This document shows, piece by piece, positions 1-11,697 of a stretch of 64,000 bases of DNA. Both the position numbers and the translations under genes were made by a program. The first letter of the stretch is position 1. Each line of letters starts with the position of its first letter. The notes under the pieces were generated by a model. The model did no database searches, had not been told where the DNA came from, and saw nothing but the letters and a program-made list of their open reading frames with translations. The stretch comes from Dichomitus squalens LYAD-421 SS1 (lineage: Eukaryota; Basidiomycota; Agaricomycetes; Polyporales; Polyporaceae): the NCBI RefSeq assembly GCF_000275845.1, contig NW_006766955.1, positions 66,090-130,089 of the forward strand, given 5' to 3'.

Positions 1-165
1 CACCGCCGCCGACTCCCGCAGCGCCTTTGCCAGCTTCTTCTGGAGAGCAACAATCGCATTGGCGGCCTCGCAGTAGTCGTTAAGGATGTTCACGACGGAC
101 TCCAAGGTCTTGCATGACTTGTGTATTTCGCTCCGCTCCGCAAGCGGCCCCGAGGAGTTGGCCAT
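1..165 (-). CDS. BAR-like (Ivy1-type) protein, first exon only
   Basis: Seen: reading leftwards from an ATG at 165-163, 55 codons stay open to the window edge. The peptide starts MANSSGPLAERSEIHKSCKT and continues with a helical, heptad-like stretch containing NDYCEAANAIVALQKKLAKA. Family knowledge: this pattern of an early dimer-forming helix with a QKKLAKAL motif resembles fungal IMD/F-BAR-like membrane-curving proteins such as Ivy1, which bind phospholipids. Inference: a cytosolic membrane-binding protein. Only the N-terminus is present, so the assignment rests on one helix. The gene is partial because of the window edge, not broken. The ATG is preceded by an ordinary non-coding leader. 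Confidence 0.45.
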   Translation of the reverse strand, partial: MANSSGPLAERSEIHKSCKTLESVVNILNDYCEAANAIVALQKKLAKALRESAAV

Positions 166-884
166 GATGCCAACGTTACCAACACTGGCGGAAGGGAGGG
201 AGAGAATGTTATCGTGAAACCCGTCGCCGTCGTCGCTCACGGACCGCTGCCGGGGCCGCAGTCAGGGCGGACGGTAGTCGGAATTGAGCGGGGTTGAAAT
301 TGGCCCTCAGGCACGGAGGCTATTTTACAGCTCCGTCTCAAATGCTGTTGCACACGATAAAGTAGGTTGAAACGGCGAAGCGTTGTGTCAGATAATGGCC
401 AGCATTACCTGGCCGTATTGCATCGTTGCTCACAACAGTCAACTCTTCTCTGTAGTCTTCGGAGATGTGTTGAGACCTTCCCGCATCTCGTCTGATTCGG
501 TCCGTGCGCATCATTCCCCGCTTTCGCCATAAATGGGACGCAGCGCCAGGGTACGTACGCCATGGGACCAGGCGAAGGATGCCGATACACCCACGTTACT
601 GCGGCCAGGATAGCATGTCACTTGTTGACAGCTACCGACATCGTGTCTCGGGAGGGTGTATTGCCTTGTGCTTCTGACTTCCCACAGTCCCCGGTACGGT
701 ACGCTTCTAGTGATCCCGCAACAGCTGGTATCACTGCGGATCCCTCTTTCTCTCCCGTCTCAAATACCCAGAAAAATCTCATAGGACATAGACGTGTAGC
801 TGGACTCCCTGCGTAGACTTCTCGGCGGACAGCACCCACCGGAACGCGATAGCTAGCTCAGCGTACTTCTCAGCGCGGATCCGG
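166..884. other. Intergenic, divergent promoter region
   Basis: This is the gap between the BAR-like gene (leftwards) and the first DUF6534 gene (rightwards). Short open frames occur on both strands, but none has family resemblance or splice-supported extension. Nothing else is recognised. Confidence 0.4.
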
Positions 885-2720
885 ATGGGACTTGATCCAT
901 CTATCTCACTGAGGGTGGTAGTTATCTCCACTTTCATCTCTTTGATGTGAGTCAATTTTATCCCTAGGTAGCCTCATTGGAAAGCGTGTATCTCACCTTA
1001 CATCACAAGATCGTATGGCCTATCGGCTGACCAGACCTATCGCTACTTTAGTAGCTATCCGAAGGATGCTAGGAGCTTGAAAGCTGTTGTGAGTGCTGAA
1101 ACTGACCAGTCTATCAATAGCCTCATGCCACAGGACGCGTTTCTCTCTAGATAGCTACGCTTTTGTGGGTGTATTCTGTTGGTCTATCTTAGTCGAGGGT
1201 TAGGCATGACGCGCTCTGCAGTCTCTTCACCACTCTGCACGTTATTCTCGTGATGCAGATCTGGTTAGTAACCATGGCATCTAAGTGTTCACACCACTGA
1301 TCTGCTTTCCTAGCTACACCGGCATATTGTCAAGCACTGAGGGGCACCTCAATTCTATCAACGCGATACTTGACCAACGGTAAGTGGGCAGTCTTGTCCC
1401 GCAACGCTTTCTGATTCGTGTCCTAGAGCATTCTGGGTAAGACATCAGCAATGCCTTTGGTGGACTCATCATTGATATAGTTCGTAAGCTCCTCCCCTTG
1501 GCTCTGGTTCGTCCTTCCCCAAAAGATGCGATCCAATCGAGTATAGACTAATACAGCCTGGACTACCAGACCGCCGTGAGCGTGACATCCCACTCGTTCG
1601 TCTTGTCCTATAGAGTACGCCGATTCTGCGCTGACGATGTCGCGAGCAGCTTCTTCGCGCGGCGAGTGTACATGAGTACGAGAATCTCCGTTGTCCTACT
1701 AGGCTGGACTGACCAATGAGATCGACACATCAGTCTTGGGACGCTCTCTTCCCTTCCTGCTCGTCGCGGTATGTCTCCATTTCTTGGTATAGAGTGCGTA
1801 GCTTACGTATCGCAGGGAAGCCTGCTCTTTGTGGCCTCAGGTAAGTTCCCCTAGGTTGAAGTTCGAAGACAGCCTCATGTCAAGCTCGAACAAAGGTCTC
1901 TCTTTGGGTAAGCTGCGACGCCCAGCAGTCCGATACTAAACTTGCATACTGACCTCTTCTCAGCGGCCGCCCTCTACACGTACGTGATCCACGTACTCGG
2001 TCCTCGCAAGACTACATGCTATAACTTCAATTGCCAGGTTCATGACGAGACAATTAGGATTTGATCCTACGGTGGTCCGCACTTAATCCTTCCCTTTCGT
2101 CCCTTATGTCTCAATTCTCTCGATTGAGCAGATCTTGTCCATAACTCAATTGATCGTTTTGATCACTCTTAATCTGTTTGTGAACGCGAAACTTGTGGCA
2201 TATCTCCGCAACGCGCGTACTGGGCTCAGTAAGTAAGTACTAAATGCATACAAAGCGCACCCGCATCCGGTTGACTCCCAACAGCACAGACTCAATCGTT
2301 GACCGTCTGATCACATGCTCGGTTCACACAGGTGAGTGATCGAGTCTCGCACGCTGCCGGAGATTGATAACCCTGCTCGCAGGTGCCATCAGCAGGTGCG
2401 ATCTCCAGCTAACACTGAAACTTTGAGCTCATTAACGGCACTACAGTATCCTTGGCCTGGTTTCAATCATAATGGTATAGACGCTTCTCTAAGTTGTTGC
2501 ACATCTTATAAACACAAACTGCAGCTTGCAACGGCGCCGAACCTGTTTTACATGCCACTTGTTCAGCTATTGGCGGGCTGTAAGTGCATCTGTTGTATTC
2601 TTTATGGATGTGCGTTCACCAAGCGCCACCTCAGTTGAGGCGAATTCGGTTCTTGCAGCGTTAGTTCTACGCAACCATCTTATCGAATCCTTATCGACGC
2701 CTGAAGCATGTACAGTGTAA
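885..2720 (+). CDS. DUF6534 multi-pass membrane protein (copy A)
   Basis: Seen: a chain of about 13 tiny exons can be threaded. Exon 1 (885-946) begins MGLDPSISLRVVVISTFISL. Exon 2 (1010-1088) gives YGLSADQTYRYFSSYPKDA. Later exons give IATLLWVLFTTLHVILVMQI, NAFGGLIIDIV, SSFFARRVYMS, LVAYLRNARTGL, SIVDRLITCSVHTG and SVLAALVLRNHL, ending in TAA at 2718-2720. Family: the LDPS start, YGxxxxQTYRYF, W-V-L-x-T-x-H, YLRxxRTG and (I/V)NTG blocks, in this order, are the hallmark of basidiomycete DUF6534 proteins. These have seven predicted helices and no known function. Each splice keeps frame, so the gene may be intact. Neighbour: a second family member lies 1.3 kb downstream on the same strand, suggesting tandem duplication. 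Exon borders in 1450-2150 are approximate. Confidence 0.65.
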
Positions 2721-3977
2721 ATTCTCGTCGCTCGAGCGGAAACGTGAGCGTCCAGATTTTAGACTTCGATACCGCAAGAGTTACACAGCGAAGTACCATC
2801 GTATGGGCGAGGCAAAGTGCCGGCCAGATGGTAGGTTCCTGTTGTTTCAATACAGGCATCTAGTTCACAACGCTTGCAGAGGACGAACATCAGCCTTGAG
2901 CTACAGAGCACGGCACATAGTAATGATCGCAGGGCAGAGAACGAGCAGGTGAGTGCTATCTGTGGACACAGGCGGTCTGTCTGTTGCGGCTAACAAGGTA
3001 CATCACAGTCTCCTCAGAAACCAGCAGCCCTGCTGTGAAGTATGATATCAGAATGGCCGCGCTATCTTCGTAGAACTGCAAAAGGGGACGATGGGCTATA
3101 GAGCCTCCAGGAGATCAGAGCGCGCTTGGGAAACCCTCAATAAGGATCCCTCGAGTATTGCTCTTATGTATGTAGACGACATCAGGCCAGATTCGTTATA
3201 TGAAAGGCAGCGCCGAAAGGCTTCTCACATAGATCAGGCTCATGACACCTATATGCAGCTCAACGCACTCACGAGTACCAAAGAACGCGTGCAAAGGAAT
3301 TCACGAACCCTCAAGATATCTTCTTTCAGCCGCCCAAATACACAGATACCTGCCTTCCTTCCCATACAGCTGGATACTCGCTCCCAGATGCGGGAAAAAG
3401 CGTCCACATAGTAGGGGTATCGTGGGCATTCGGGTGGCATGCTCGAAGCCAGGACTGCACAGGTACGGCGATGAATTGCCTCCATTCCTCACGATCCCAT
3501 CGTTCGTGGCGGTGGCCGCGCGCTCGGCTGACCTACCAATCCCACACTACAATCTCCTCCAGAAACGCTCAGTCGTCACTGTTCGTTAAAGTATAGACCT
3601 GACATTGCTTCGGCGCTCATGCGCTCAAGGGTCGCGAGACTTGACGCCGCTGCATTGCGCACGTCCCACAGACGGTGGGGTCACAGAGGAAGGACTACCA
3701 TCTACGCGCCTCCACCAACAGAATCAGTATTTCACTTGAAGGGAACGAGATAGTACCGCCATATCACGCGGGTGAGTGCACGCCTGCTCACTCATTGAGC
3801 GCTGACTAGTAGCGTCCACAGGTATCCACAGTGTCGTTGCATTGGATGGCTCATCAACCCATCGTGATACGGCTCGCAGGCTCTGGTCCAAGGATTCAAA
3901 TCGGTAAACGCGCATAACATATATCAATCAAGCCGCCCCGCGTGAGACGGCTTTCCTTCCATCTCCCCTACTCCAAC
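2721..3977 (+). other. Intergenic between two DUF6534 genes
   Basis: Only short frames occur here, the longest 106 codons at 3091-3411, with no recognisable domain. The region must hold the 3' end of copy A and the promoter of copy B. Confidence 0.35.
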
Positions 3978-6109
3978 ATGGCTTCACCTTCAAGTGGAGT
4001 GCCCCGAGGTGCAATAGCAGCCTTTTTCTCTCAGATTCCCCCACTCAGCGTAACGTATGGCGCCATTCTCATTGGTAGTATGTTTGGCTTCATGTGAGTT
4101 CCATGCGCCACGCACAAGTGTCTGAGTGCTAACCAGATATGCTGGAGATAGCCTCTATGGCTTGATTTTGCACCAATCATATCGGTACTTTCGCATATAC
4201 ACCACAGATCCTTTGTATATTCGTTTAATGGTGCGTATCTATGTTCTTGGTGCTCCGAGCGTGAGCGCTCATATGCTGCACACAGGTCATACTAGTTCTG
4301 TAAATGTCTACAGGTGAAGTTGACAGTAGACAGGCAACTGATAGACATTGCAGACTGCTGGAGACAACACATGTCGCAGTCACAGCACATATATGGTCAG
4401 TCGAAATGAATTGTAGCCTACGTCACTATGTGCTCATCATTCAATAGCTTCTCACACTTGGTATCCGCGTATTTCAACCCTTTGAGTTTGCTTGTCGGAG
4501 GATGGTAGGTGAATCTATCTTTGGCGTACCTCCCCAAATCACTGACGAATGGCCAGGTCGCTCGATGTAAAGATCACCCAACTCATGCCTGCTAGCCTGT
4601 ACTGATATGTCCCATATGCGCTAGATTCTACCTTTTCTATCGGTAAGCCTTTCCCTCCGCTCTCACAAACAACTCTGAGTACTATAGCATGCGTTACGAA
4701 GAGTATCACCATCATCGTGTCGCAAATGTACGTATAATCTCGACTCGCCGTTACCATGGACCTGGCAGATAATATTTCTTTCTCCCAGCTTCTCTATTCG
4801 ACGAGTTTCGTTAAGTGCGTTTCCTCGGTTGTAACTCGAAATTCAACTCTCTGACACGAACTAGTCGGACCGATGCAGTCCTTCCTTGCCTGGGTGGTGG
4901 TGCGTAGTCATCTTCATGTCACTTAGTACTACCGACTAACCGTAGGCGCAGTCCTTGCTCCTCCTCGGAGAACTCGGTACGTCACCTCGGCGTAGGAAGC
5001 TCATGTAGACTGAGTCGGCCGTCCATTCGCTTCAGGTTTTGGGCTAGGTACGACAAACGTTCCCCCTTCGTCGTTCCCCGCTCACATGATATCCAGCGGC
5101 GTCTATCAAAGCGTAATGTCGCTGTGCTTTCTCCCATAGAGCAGTACTCATTTTGAGCTAGCTTCATATTCGTGGATGTAAGGGTTCTCAAGACTGCGAC
5201 TGTGCGTTCGACTACATTTTGTTTCATGGCTTACTCACAGAATGATGGACGGCATTTGTAGTACCTCAGTGCCGCTGGGCTAGGAATGGTTTGTGTTGCT
5301 GACACAGTACTCACTGTGGCTCTGGTCCTTGCTATACGAAAGTCACGCGTTGGATATGACCGGTAAGCCGAGCTCCTTCTGAATTCTGTAGTTTTACATA
5401 AGAAGATTTATCAGGAGGAAGACTGGCGACTCGGAATCGATATTCGACCTAGTGCAGCTATACCTTATCAATACAGGTATGTGTCACTCGTGATGCCTGG
5501 TCAACTCCGAATATCAGCTCAAGCCAGGCCGCTGACAGGCGCACTTACCGAGTAAGAGCTTACATCCTGACAAATGGGCTAGTGCTCACCAGTGTGGTCA
5601 GCGTGATCGATTGGATTGCGTTCATCTGCGTAAGTCTTCCTCGCGATCTTGCCAGAATACATCCTGATCTTGATGATCTTGTTAGGCTGTGGCCCGGCCT
5701 ACCTATCTCTTACTGGCGGCCCTCACCATCGTAGCTTCCAGACGTACGTCCTTCCTTTCTCGAATGTTGCACACGGGAAATGACCGTGCCGTGCAGTATA
5801 TGGCACAACACTGCTTTCTGTGTAAGCACGTTCACGTTCCGACTTCTTTTATCCCAATAATCCTCACCCGCCATGTAGCCTGAACTCTCGTCAATTGCGA
5901 GGCATGGAGCTCTTTGCAGGAGCGTCTATGGCCATCTCAATCGCTCGGGCAAAACGGGAAGCGAGCAAGGACTTGTGGAATACGCCCAAGGTAGAAATCC
6001 CGAGATCATCACCGCAAGTACCACTACTGATTCACAACTTCAGCTACCGGACGCAACACCTGCCAAGATCGACATTGAGGTGACGACCGAGATGGAAGGA
6101 GAGAAATGA
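3978..6109 (+). CDS. DUF6534 multi-pass membrane protein (copy B), possibly broken
   Basis: Seen: exon 1 (3978-4093) starts MASPSSGVPRGAIAAFFSQI and ends AILIGSMFGFM. Exon 2 (4137-4230) carries SLYGLILHQSYRYFRIY. Short exons follow with VILVL, LLETTHVAVTAHIW and YFNPLSLLVGGW, then ADTVLTVALVLAIRKSRVGY near 5300, LYLINTVLTSVVSVIDW, AVARPTYLLLAALTIVASR and LNSRQLRGM. The last intron, 5991-6043, joins TPK to a hydrophilic tail ending EMEGEK at 6109. Family: same block order as copy A. Odd: the exon after 4557 has an in-frame TGA at 4603-4605, while a +1 frame just beyond reads ICARFYLFYR, the expected family block. So either one base has been lost or I have missed a very short intron. A long gap (about 4980-5255) behaves as an oversized intron. 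Confidence 0.6.
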
Positions 6110-6443
6110 ACGTTTCGATGGTATATGATGGACAGCTACTTACTATTCAATAATTCCTCCTGTCTCATGAGTGCGACTGGACTCGTATGACGTCCTGTAT
6201 GTAAATCCCATGCGTTGGAAGACACGATAGCTTCGTAAACACCCAGCCAGATGCTCCAATCAAATATCGCTGCCCCTAGTCAATCTGAGATCTGATGGCA
6301 AGATAAGGTTTACACACGTTTCGCCACGTTCCAGCTACGTACTCTGCCCCAGCACTTTCTTCCAGGTTCCACTCCTCGACATGTCCCTCATACACCCTCA
6401 TTTCTGCAAAGGTCTTAGCTTGACGTTGAAGTCTCCCCACTGA
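6110..6443. other. Intergenic
   Basis: Short spacer between copy B and the SARAF-like gene. No coding signal. It presumably contains the SARAF promoter. No signal-peptide exon for SARAF was found in it. Confidence 0.35.
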
Positions 6444-7472
6444 ATGTCTCGAGTCGCTCTATCACAAATTCGCTCCCTGACGTTCTACCAGGGTGAACAA
6501 ACGCTATCTCGCCGCGGACAGCTGATTCCTCAACTCAAATGTGTCGGCAAACCTTGTAAACTCTACCAACCAGAAGTTGTGAGGTGTACCAGCCTCGGAG
6601 GGTCAGGGACGGATGTCGACTGGAAGTGTGAGGCGGACCTACCAGACTCATTGAGGTTTGGAAGGGTGGAGGTGTCGTGCGAAGGCTGGGATGGCCCAGG
6701 TGATCCATATGTTCTCAAAGGTGCGTTATATATCATGCACTTAGAAATTCGCGAACTTCCTCCAATACTTGAAAAAGGCTCATGTGGCTTGGAATACCGG
6801 CTCGTGCAAGTCCCGAGCGGCCTGCGCGGCGGAGATGACCCGAAATATCCCTCCCGACTATCCAGCTGGTTCTCTAGTACGTCTTGCTACGATCGTGCTC
6901 ATACTCCTGTGAACTGAACGAGTTTCATAGCTCTAATGGAAGACCCAGTCGCCTCCCTATTCATTGTCCTCTGGATCTTCGCTCTCGGCCTAATCCTATA
7001 TCACTTCTTCAAATCATGTTTCGGCTCTCGCTCAGGAACGAACCCACGCCCCACTCCACGCCCGCCCCCGCGCACCCCTAGCTCCGGGTGGTTCTCGGGT
7101 GGGACTCCCCGTCCCGACAATTACGATCCTCCACCTCCGTACACAAAGCATCCATCCTCAAATGTAGACGCGAGCGGATGGAGACCAGGATTTTGGACTG
7201 GGGCCGCCCTCGGTGGACTCGGTGCGATGCTCATGAACAGGAACCAACGACAAGAACGGGAATACCTGCGCCCCCCTGGCATGTACGACTGGGAGGCAGA
7301 ACGGGTATTGCGGCCAATTAGGCCTGCGCCTGCATCTTCTTCCTGGTTTGGAGGGTCAAGCGCTGCACCAAGGAGGCGACCAGTATTCGACGATGATGAT
7401 AGGGGAGAGGGGCCCTCGGACCTTGGAAGAATGAGGCGAAGTACTGGACTAGGTGGTTCGAACGTACGGTGA
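6444..7472 (+). CDS. SARAF-like store-operated calcium entry regulator
   Basis: Seen: exons 6444-6720, 6778-6876 and 6931-7472 splice in frame to 305 residues. Residues 1-125 hold ALSQIRSLTFYQGE, PQLKCVGKPC, PEVVRC, DVDWKCEADLP and VSCEGWDGPGDPYVLKGSCG, all diagnostic of the cysteine-rich luminal SARAF/TMEM66 domain. A single helix (ASLFIVLWIFALGLILYHFF) follows, then a Pro/Gly/Arg-rich cytosolic tail with PRPTPRPPP and a DDDDRGEGPSD acidic patch. Family knowledge: animal SARAF is an ER membrane protein that inactivates STIM-Orai calcium entry. The fungal role is unproven because fungi lack classical STIM/Orai. Odd: the model begins directly at the luminal domain with no clear signal peptide, so either an upstream exon is missing or the fungal form is leaderless. 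Confidence 0.87.
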
Positions 7473-7539
7473 ATTTGCTTTTATCTGTCCTAGTTTCAGA
7501 CATCGTATATATGGGGCCATACGTCACTTCACTACCATC

Positions 7540-7920
7540 GGAGCGCTGCGAGGAACCGGAAACGTCGTGCAGATACACGTAGCGTTCTTCAGCTTCGGCA
7601 TACTAGGCGTACGTCAGCATGACAGCATGTGAGACTTCGTCTGGGTTGGTTCTATCGATGCAACAGATTTCGTCCCACGCGAACTCGTACCCAGCGTTCC
7701 GAGCTACCTGGCATAAGTGGCGAATATTCTTAGAGAGACAGGGCACGATCCCAGACACAGCAAACCTTTGTGCCTTCAAGGCATCCCGATACTTGCATTC
7801 TTTCTTGGTTGGCTGCCCCCAGACGTGGAAAAGACGATATGGCGTACTCGCGTTCATGCTGAATGACATGGCTGCTTCGACACGAGCCTGATGAAGAGAG
7901 CAGCAAGGTGGAGGGTGGGC
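7540..7920 (-). pseudogene. HET (heterokaryon incompatibility) domain relic
   Basis: Seen on the minus strand: LFHVWGQPTKKECKYRDA, then a helical stretch, NIRHLCQVARNAGYEFAWDE, ICCIDRTNPDEVSHAV, a TAG codon (7605-7603), then immediately in the same frame YAEAEERYVYLHDV. Family: HET domains run from an L-S-H-x-W-G strand to (W)xDxxCIDk-ss-Elseai and a Y-x-xA-x-xCyaYL-DV helix, and these blocks match in order. HET proteins trigger cell death after fusion of incompatible hyphae. Broken: the TAG replaces what is usually a charged residue, the N-terminus before LFHVWG is unconvincing, and nothing downstream of HDV resembles a HET protein. Read as a truncated, dead copy. Confidence 0.6.
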
Positions 7921-8072
7921 TTGAGCGCTTAGTCTAGCTTACAGCGAGCGATTGTCCTGCTGAGCGCTTTCAAGCTTGCGTGGTCCGAGTCACCTACGAC
8001 CTACACCGACGTCAGCCATGCTATGGCGGCCTGCCTCTACTTGCAGCCAACGTCTCGAACAGTCACCTAGTC

Positions 8073-10757
8073 ATGGAGTTCCCCGAAGAAGGCTGGGATC
8101 ATTCGTCCGCTACTGGGTTTATCTTGCCACTAGTGTGAGTATCATATATTAGCCTCTTTCGCATTCAGATTCAAACTCGTAGACGCGGACGAGATGTTGA
8201 AGTACCTGCTGTGCAAGGCTGTCACCCAACCAGACGATGTTGAAGGGGTCGAGTTCCTCGAGAAGTCTTTAGACTACCTACGCTCGTGAGAAGATTTGCG
8301 ACGATAGCGAACTCAAACGCTATCTCACGGAATAGTATGTTAATGTGGAGTCCTCAATTTTCGTACTCATCCTATCCACAGCATGGAGGCTACTATTGAG
8401 AAAAAGCGATATGAGCCATTCATCAACGCCGCCAATCGCATTATGGACAAGTTGCACGCACTCAAACAGGTTGGCCCGTTTACGTTACGTCCTCTCGAGG
8501 GTGGCCTCGACCCCCTATTTTGTCGATCCGATCCGATCTATACTCATGGTCACTTCGCTACACCCGAGCTATCGACCGACTTGCACCCCGACATTGCCCT
8601 TGTCTCTGCCGTTGCCGCACGCCACCGTTTTAACTCTCCACATCTCACATGGAAGAACCTGATGGAACATGCACCACTACTACTGAACAGCTCATACGTG
8701 AACCGCTTCTCTTGGCAGCATGTGCTCCTATTCGCGGAGATCAAGGCTAGTAGTCGCGTAGTCACTCTTCCTGAATCTTTGTTACCGGAGAACAACGACC
8801 GAAATGTTCATGAACCGTTCATTGAAAACATGATGGCTGTCTCTCATCGGGCTCGTATGTGCTTTTCCCACAACTTCACGTATCAGTCTCAATGTTGACT
8901 TGCGTGGACATTAGCACGACAATCATCTGCCTCTGAGCACGTCCAATCTGGTGAAAAGAGAAGACGCGAGCCTGATGCACAGCCTCTAGGTCAGTGATCA
9001 AACATGGCACTTCATCTCACGACTGACAGCAGAGCGCAACTTCCAGAAAGACGGACGCGGCAGAAGACTCAGCAGAAGACTCAAGAAAACCATGCCAGAG
9101 CAGAAGGTAACCTACGCATAGCCAAGGACCGCAGAGATAAACACGTTAATGACGCTCTTGACAAAGAGCCTCACTTGGATAGCGAACGTAAGAAGCTTCC
9201 GCCACTGGTTCAATGCGCCATTTACGCCGTGGATACGCTCAGCGCCGTACCGGGCGGAGCGCATGCCATCGGTCTCGCTGTATGCGGTGCGTGTGTTCGC
9301 GTTACTCCTACCTGCACTCACCAGCCACCGGCTTCTCTAGACGAGGCGATATATATCTGGTGGTACGATCGCCATGGCGCGATCCAGTGCGACGGGATCA
9401 ACCTGCTTCGGGACCTTCCTCGTTTCGTCGTGCTCCTGATGGCCATTCAGCGCTTGCAACTCAGCGACTGGGGCATCCTCGACATCGATGCCGTAGGTCG
9501 CGGGATGCATGAGCGGACGTCGTATACGCGCAAGGTGCCGAGCATAATCGACTTCCCTAACAATGTGCAGGCTCAGTGCGTCTTCCACCGGGATGACCGT
9601 TACTGTCTCACGGGTAGAGCTACCTCAGTCGTCAAAGCCGAGGTCAGGGGAGATCAGGTCCAGCAGGGGCGTGAATACGTCCTCAAGCTTTCTTGGATTG
9701 ACCAGACTCGCGTGGCGGAGGATCAGCTGGTGAAAGTCTTGGAGGAGCGCTGCCACCGCTTCACGGAATCGATGCCCCGTATTATCGGCTCGAAGACGTA
9801 TGACGGGCTGAACACGGACAGCATCCGTAAAGCACTCGGTATCGTGTCACAGGAACCTGTGGATGCATCCCGCGTCCTCCGCGGCCAGCTCTCTGAGAAG
9901 CGCTATCCCATCGCAGAGCTCGAAGAAGCGGAGTTTTTGGACACGTTCCTCCAAATCCTGCACTGTGCCTACCCTTATCTCCCCTGTCCGCAGCTGCTGT
10001 TTACCATTCGCAGTCCACTACCACGCGTGGGTCGATGGCGAAATCCGTCATCGAGATCCTAGTCTGGACAATCTCATGTACAGAAAGGACGACATAGGCA
10101 AGATTCACGGTGTTCTTAACGACTGGGATCTCGCCACCAACGAGGAATCACGGCACGATGGCTCGGAACGCATGGGGACACTGCCCTTCATGGCCCAAGA
10201 ACTTCTAGATTCTATCCACTGGAAGCTGCCCATTGAGCACCTCTATCGCCATGACCTAGAGGCTTTCTACTCGATCCTGATCTGGTACTGCAACTGCATT
10301 GAGAAAGGCAAGGAGATCTCACACGAGAAGCTCAGACAATTCCGCGCGTGGACGACTGGCAATTATAGACGTGCAGAGATAAGGTTCGAATCGTAAACGA
10401 TGGCAAAACAAAAACCTCTGGACCTCCCGCTGACAACACCGTTAGAGATCTTCTTTCGAGACTACTTCGCCTAAATCTGCTCTCTCCGTGCTGGGCCTCC
10501 CCTCGAAGAAGGCGCTGTGGGAAGTCGCGCTGGTCTGGCTTAACGACTTCGATGCTCTTCGTTTCCGGATACGCCAGGAGGAAGTACCACCAGAGGAAAA
10601 CGAAGCACCTGTTTCGTGGGCCCACTTCATCGGGATGCTCTGTTCGGAACGGTTGAGGGGCAATGTCTACCAACGCACTGGAAGAGGCGCGCTTTGTGAA
10701 GTCTTGAATGCATTCGTGGGGAAGGTCAAGGCGTGTTGTGCCCCTCCCGCCCATTGA
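8073..10757 (+). CDS. FunK1 fungal-type protein kinase, likely frameshifted
   Basis: Seen: the N-terminal part reads MEFPEEGWDHSSATGFIL, a splice 8135-8168, then FKLVDADEMLKYLLCK. Exons from 8383 give EKKRYEPFINAANRIMDKLH and DLHPDIALVSA. The exon at 9004-9990 includes the lysine strand YVLKLSW. After an intron, IRHRDPSLDNLMYRKDD supplies the HRD catalytic loop and VLNDWDLA replaces DFG. A GTLPFMAQELL block and a W-x-LEAFYSILIW helix follow. Family: FunK1 kinases are expanded in mushroom-forming fungi; their substrates are unknown. Odd: the frame running through LEKSLDY hits TGA at 8287-8289, while the frame shifted by one reads AREKICDDSELKRYLTEY, the expected continuation. The 3' end is uncertain: the kinase frame stops at 10396, and a further open stretch to 10757 may be the last exon. 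Confidence 0.72.
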
Positions 10758-11697
10758 CGTAGCTAGCCAGCCATGAAGTGACAGGGACGCGTAGTCGATA
10801 GGGATCAAGGCAACAGTACCTGTACCGACCGGAAATAGACCGGCTGGCGCGGCCGTCAGTACCATTTGGACGCATCTGTCGCCGTCCCTCTGTGTGCCAC
10901 AGCTCCGTAGATGCTCCCCTCTACTACTACTACTACTACTCCGGCCTTCTCAGCATCTATTTTCGACCTTTCGTCTTCGCGCCCAGCATAGACTTTCGTA
11001 CGTCCTTCTAGACACATACCACTTCTATCGATCGCAAAGTCGAATGTGGACCTCGATGTCTGGCACTGAGGTCGGACGCGTGATTGAGACGTGCTCCAGA
11101 CGCAGACCTTCGCGTCGACGCCCTCAATGGCGACTCGCGAGCCGTCGGGGCGGACATGGCAGATAGCAGCTCGAGACGGTGGCACTTGAGTCACAGGCCG
11201 GAAATGGAGAGCGTTAGCGGAAGATGCAGCTCGAGCAAAAAAAACAAGGTCATAAAGGGCGGAGGACAAACCGCTATGAGATCCATCAAGGACAGGACAG
11301 CCGATCACATGAATGCAGGACCGGCGAGATATGTAGATGCCGCCCTGGTCTTGCGCGAGATTCCGGCGCCTCTTATGCATAACCGTGGCGCAGCCGTGCC
11401 GATCTGCCTGACTGGCCCAGTTTTGTCCGTAGTTTGGCACCAGGCCGTCCAAGAAAATGGCCGTCAATTTGGCCGGATCAGGCATCATCGCATGTACTAC
11501 ACACGGACATAGCCGTACCCCGCCGCCCGCGCAGCACGGTCTGTTCTCAAACACATATCATGCAAGTACTGCGCGAATGTCGAGAGCTGCACCGTGGCGT
11601 TCCATCCACCGGAATATATAATGGCCCTACCCGTATGTCTTTCTTCACCTTCTCCATCACTCACGCCGCATTCGCACTCGCGCTCACCTTGCCTACC
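10758..11697. other. Intergenic between FunK1 and GNAT genes
   Basis: No recognised gene. A 232-codon minus-strand frame (10856-11554) crosses the region but is low-complexity in part and resembles nothing known to me. A TATA-like stretch (aatatataat) at about 11611-11620 lies 80 bases upstream of the GNAT start. Confidence 0.35.
10920..10941. repeat. (CTA)n microsatellite
   Basis: About seven uninterrupted CTA/TAC triplets. Confidence 0.85.

Noticed and set aside
3160..3185. YVDD motif reminiscent of reverse transcriptases
   Set aside because: No other RT blocks in that or adjacent frames within 1 kb; a four-residue match is expected by chance.
10378..10396. GGTTCGAATC resembling a tRNA B box (also near 52497)
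   Set aside because: No matching A box, acceptor stem or anticodon arm; both lie inside protein genes.
10856..11554. 232-codon minus-strand open frame
   Set aside because: No domain, a valine run made by the CTA microsatellite, and it lies in promoter-like DNA.
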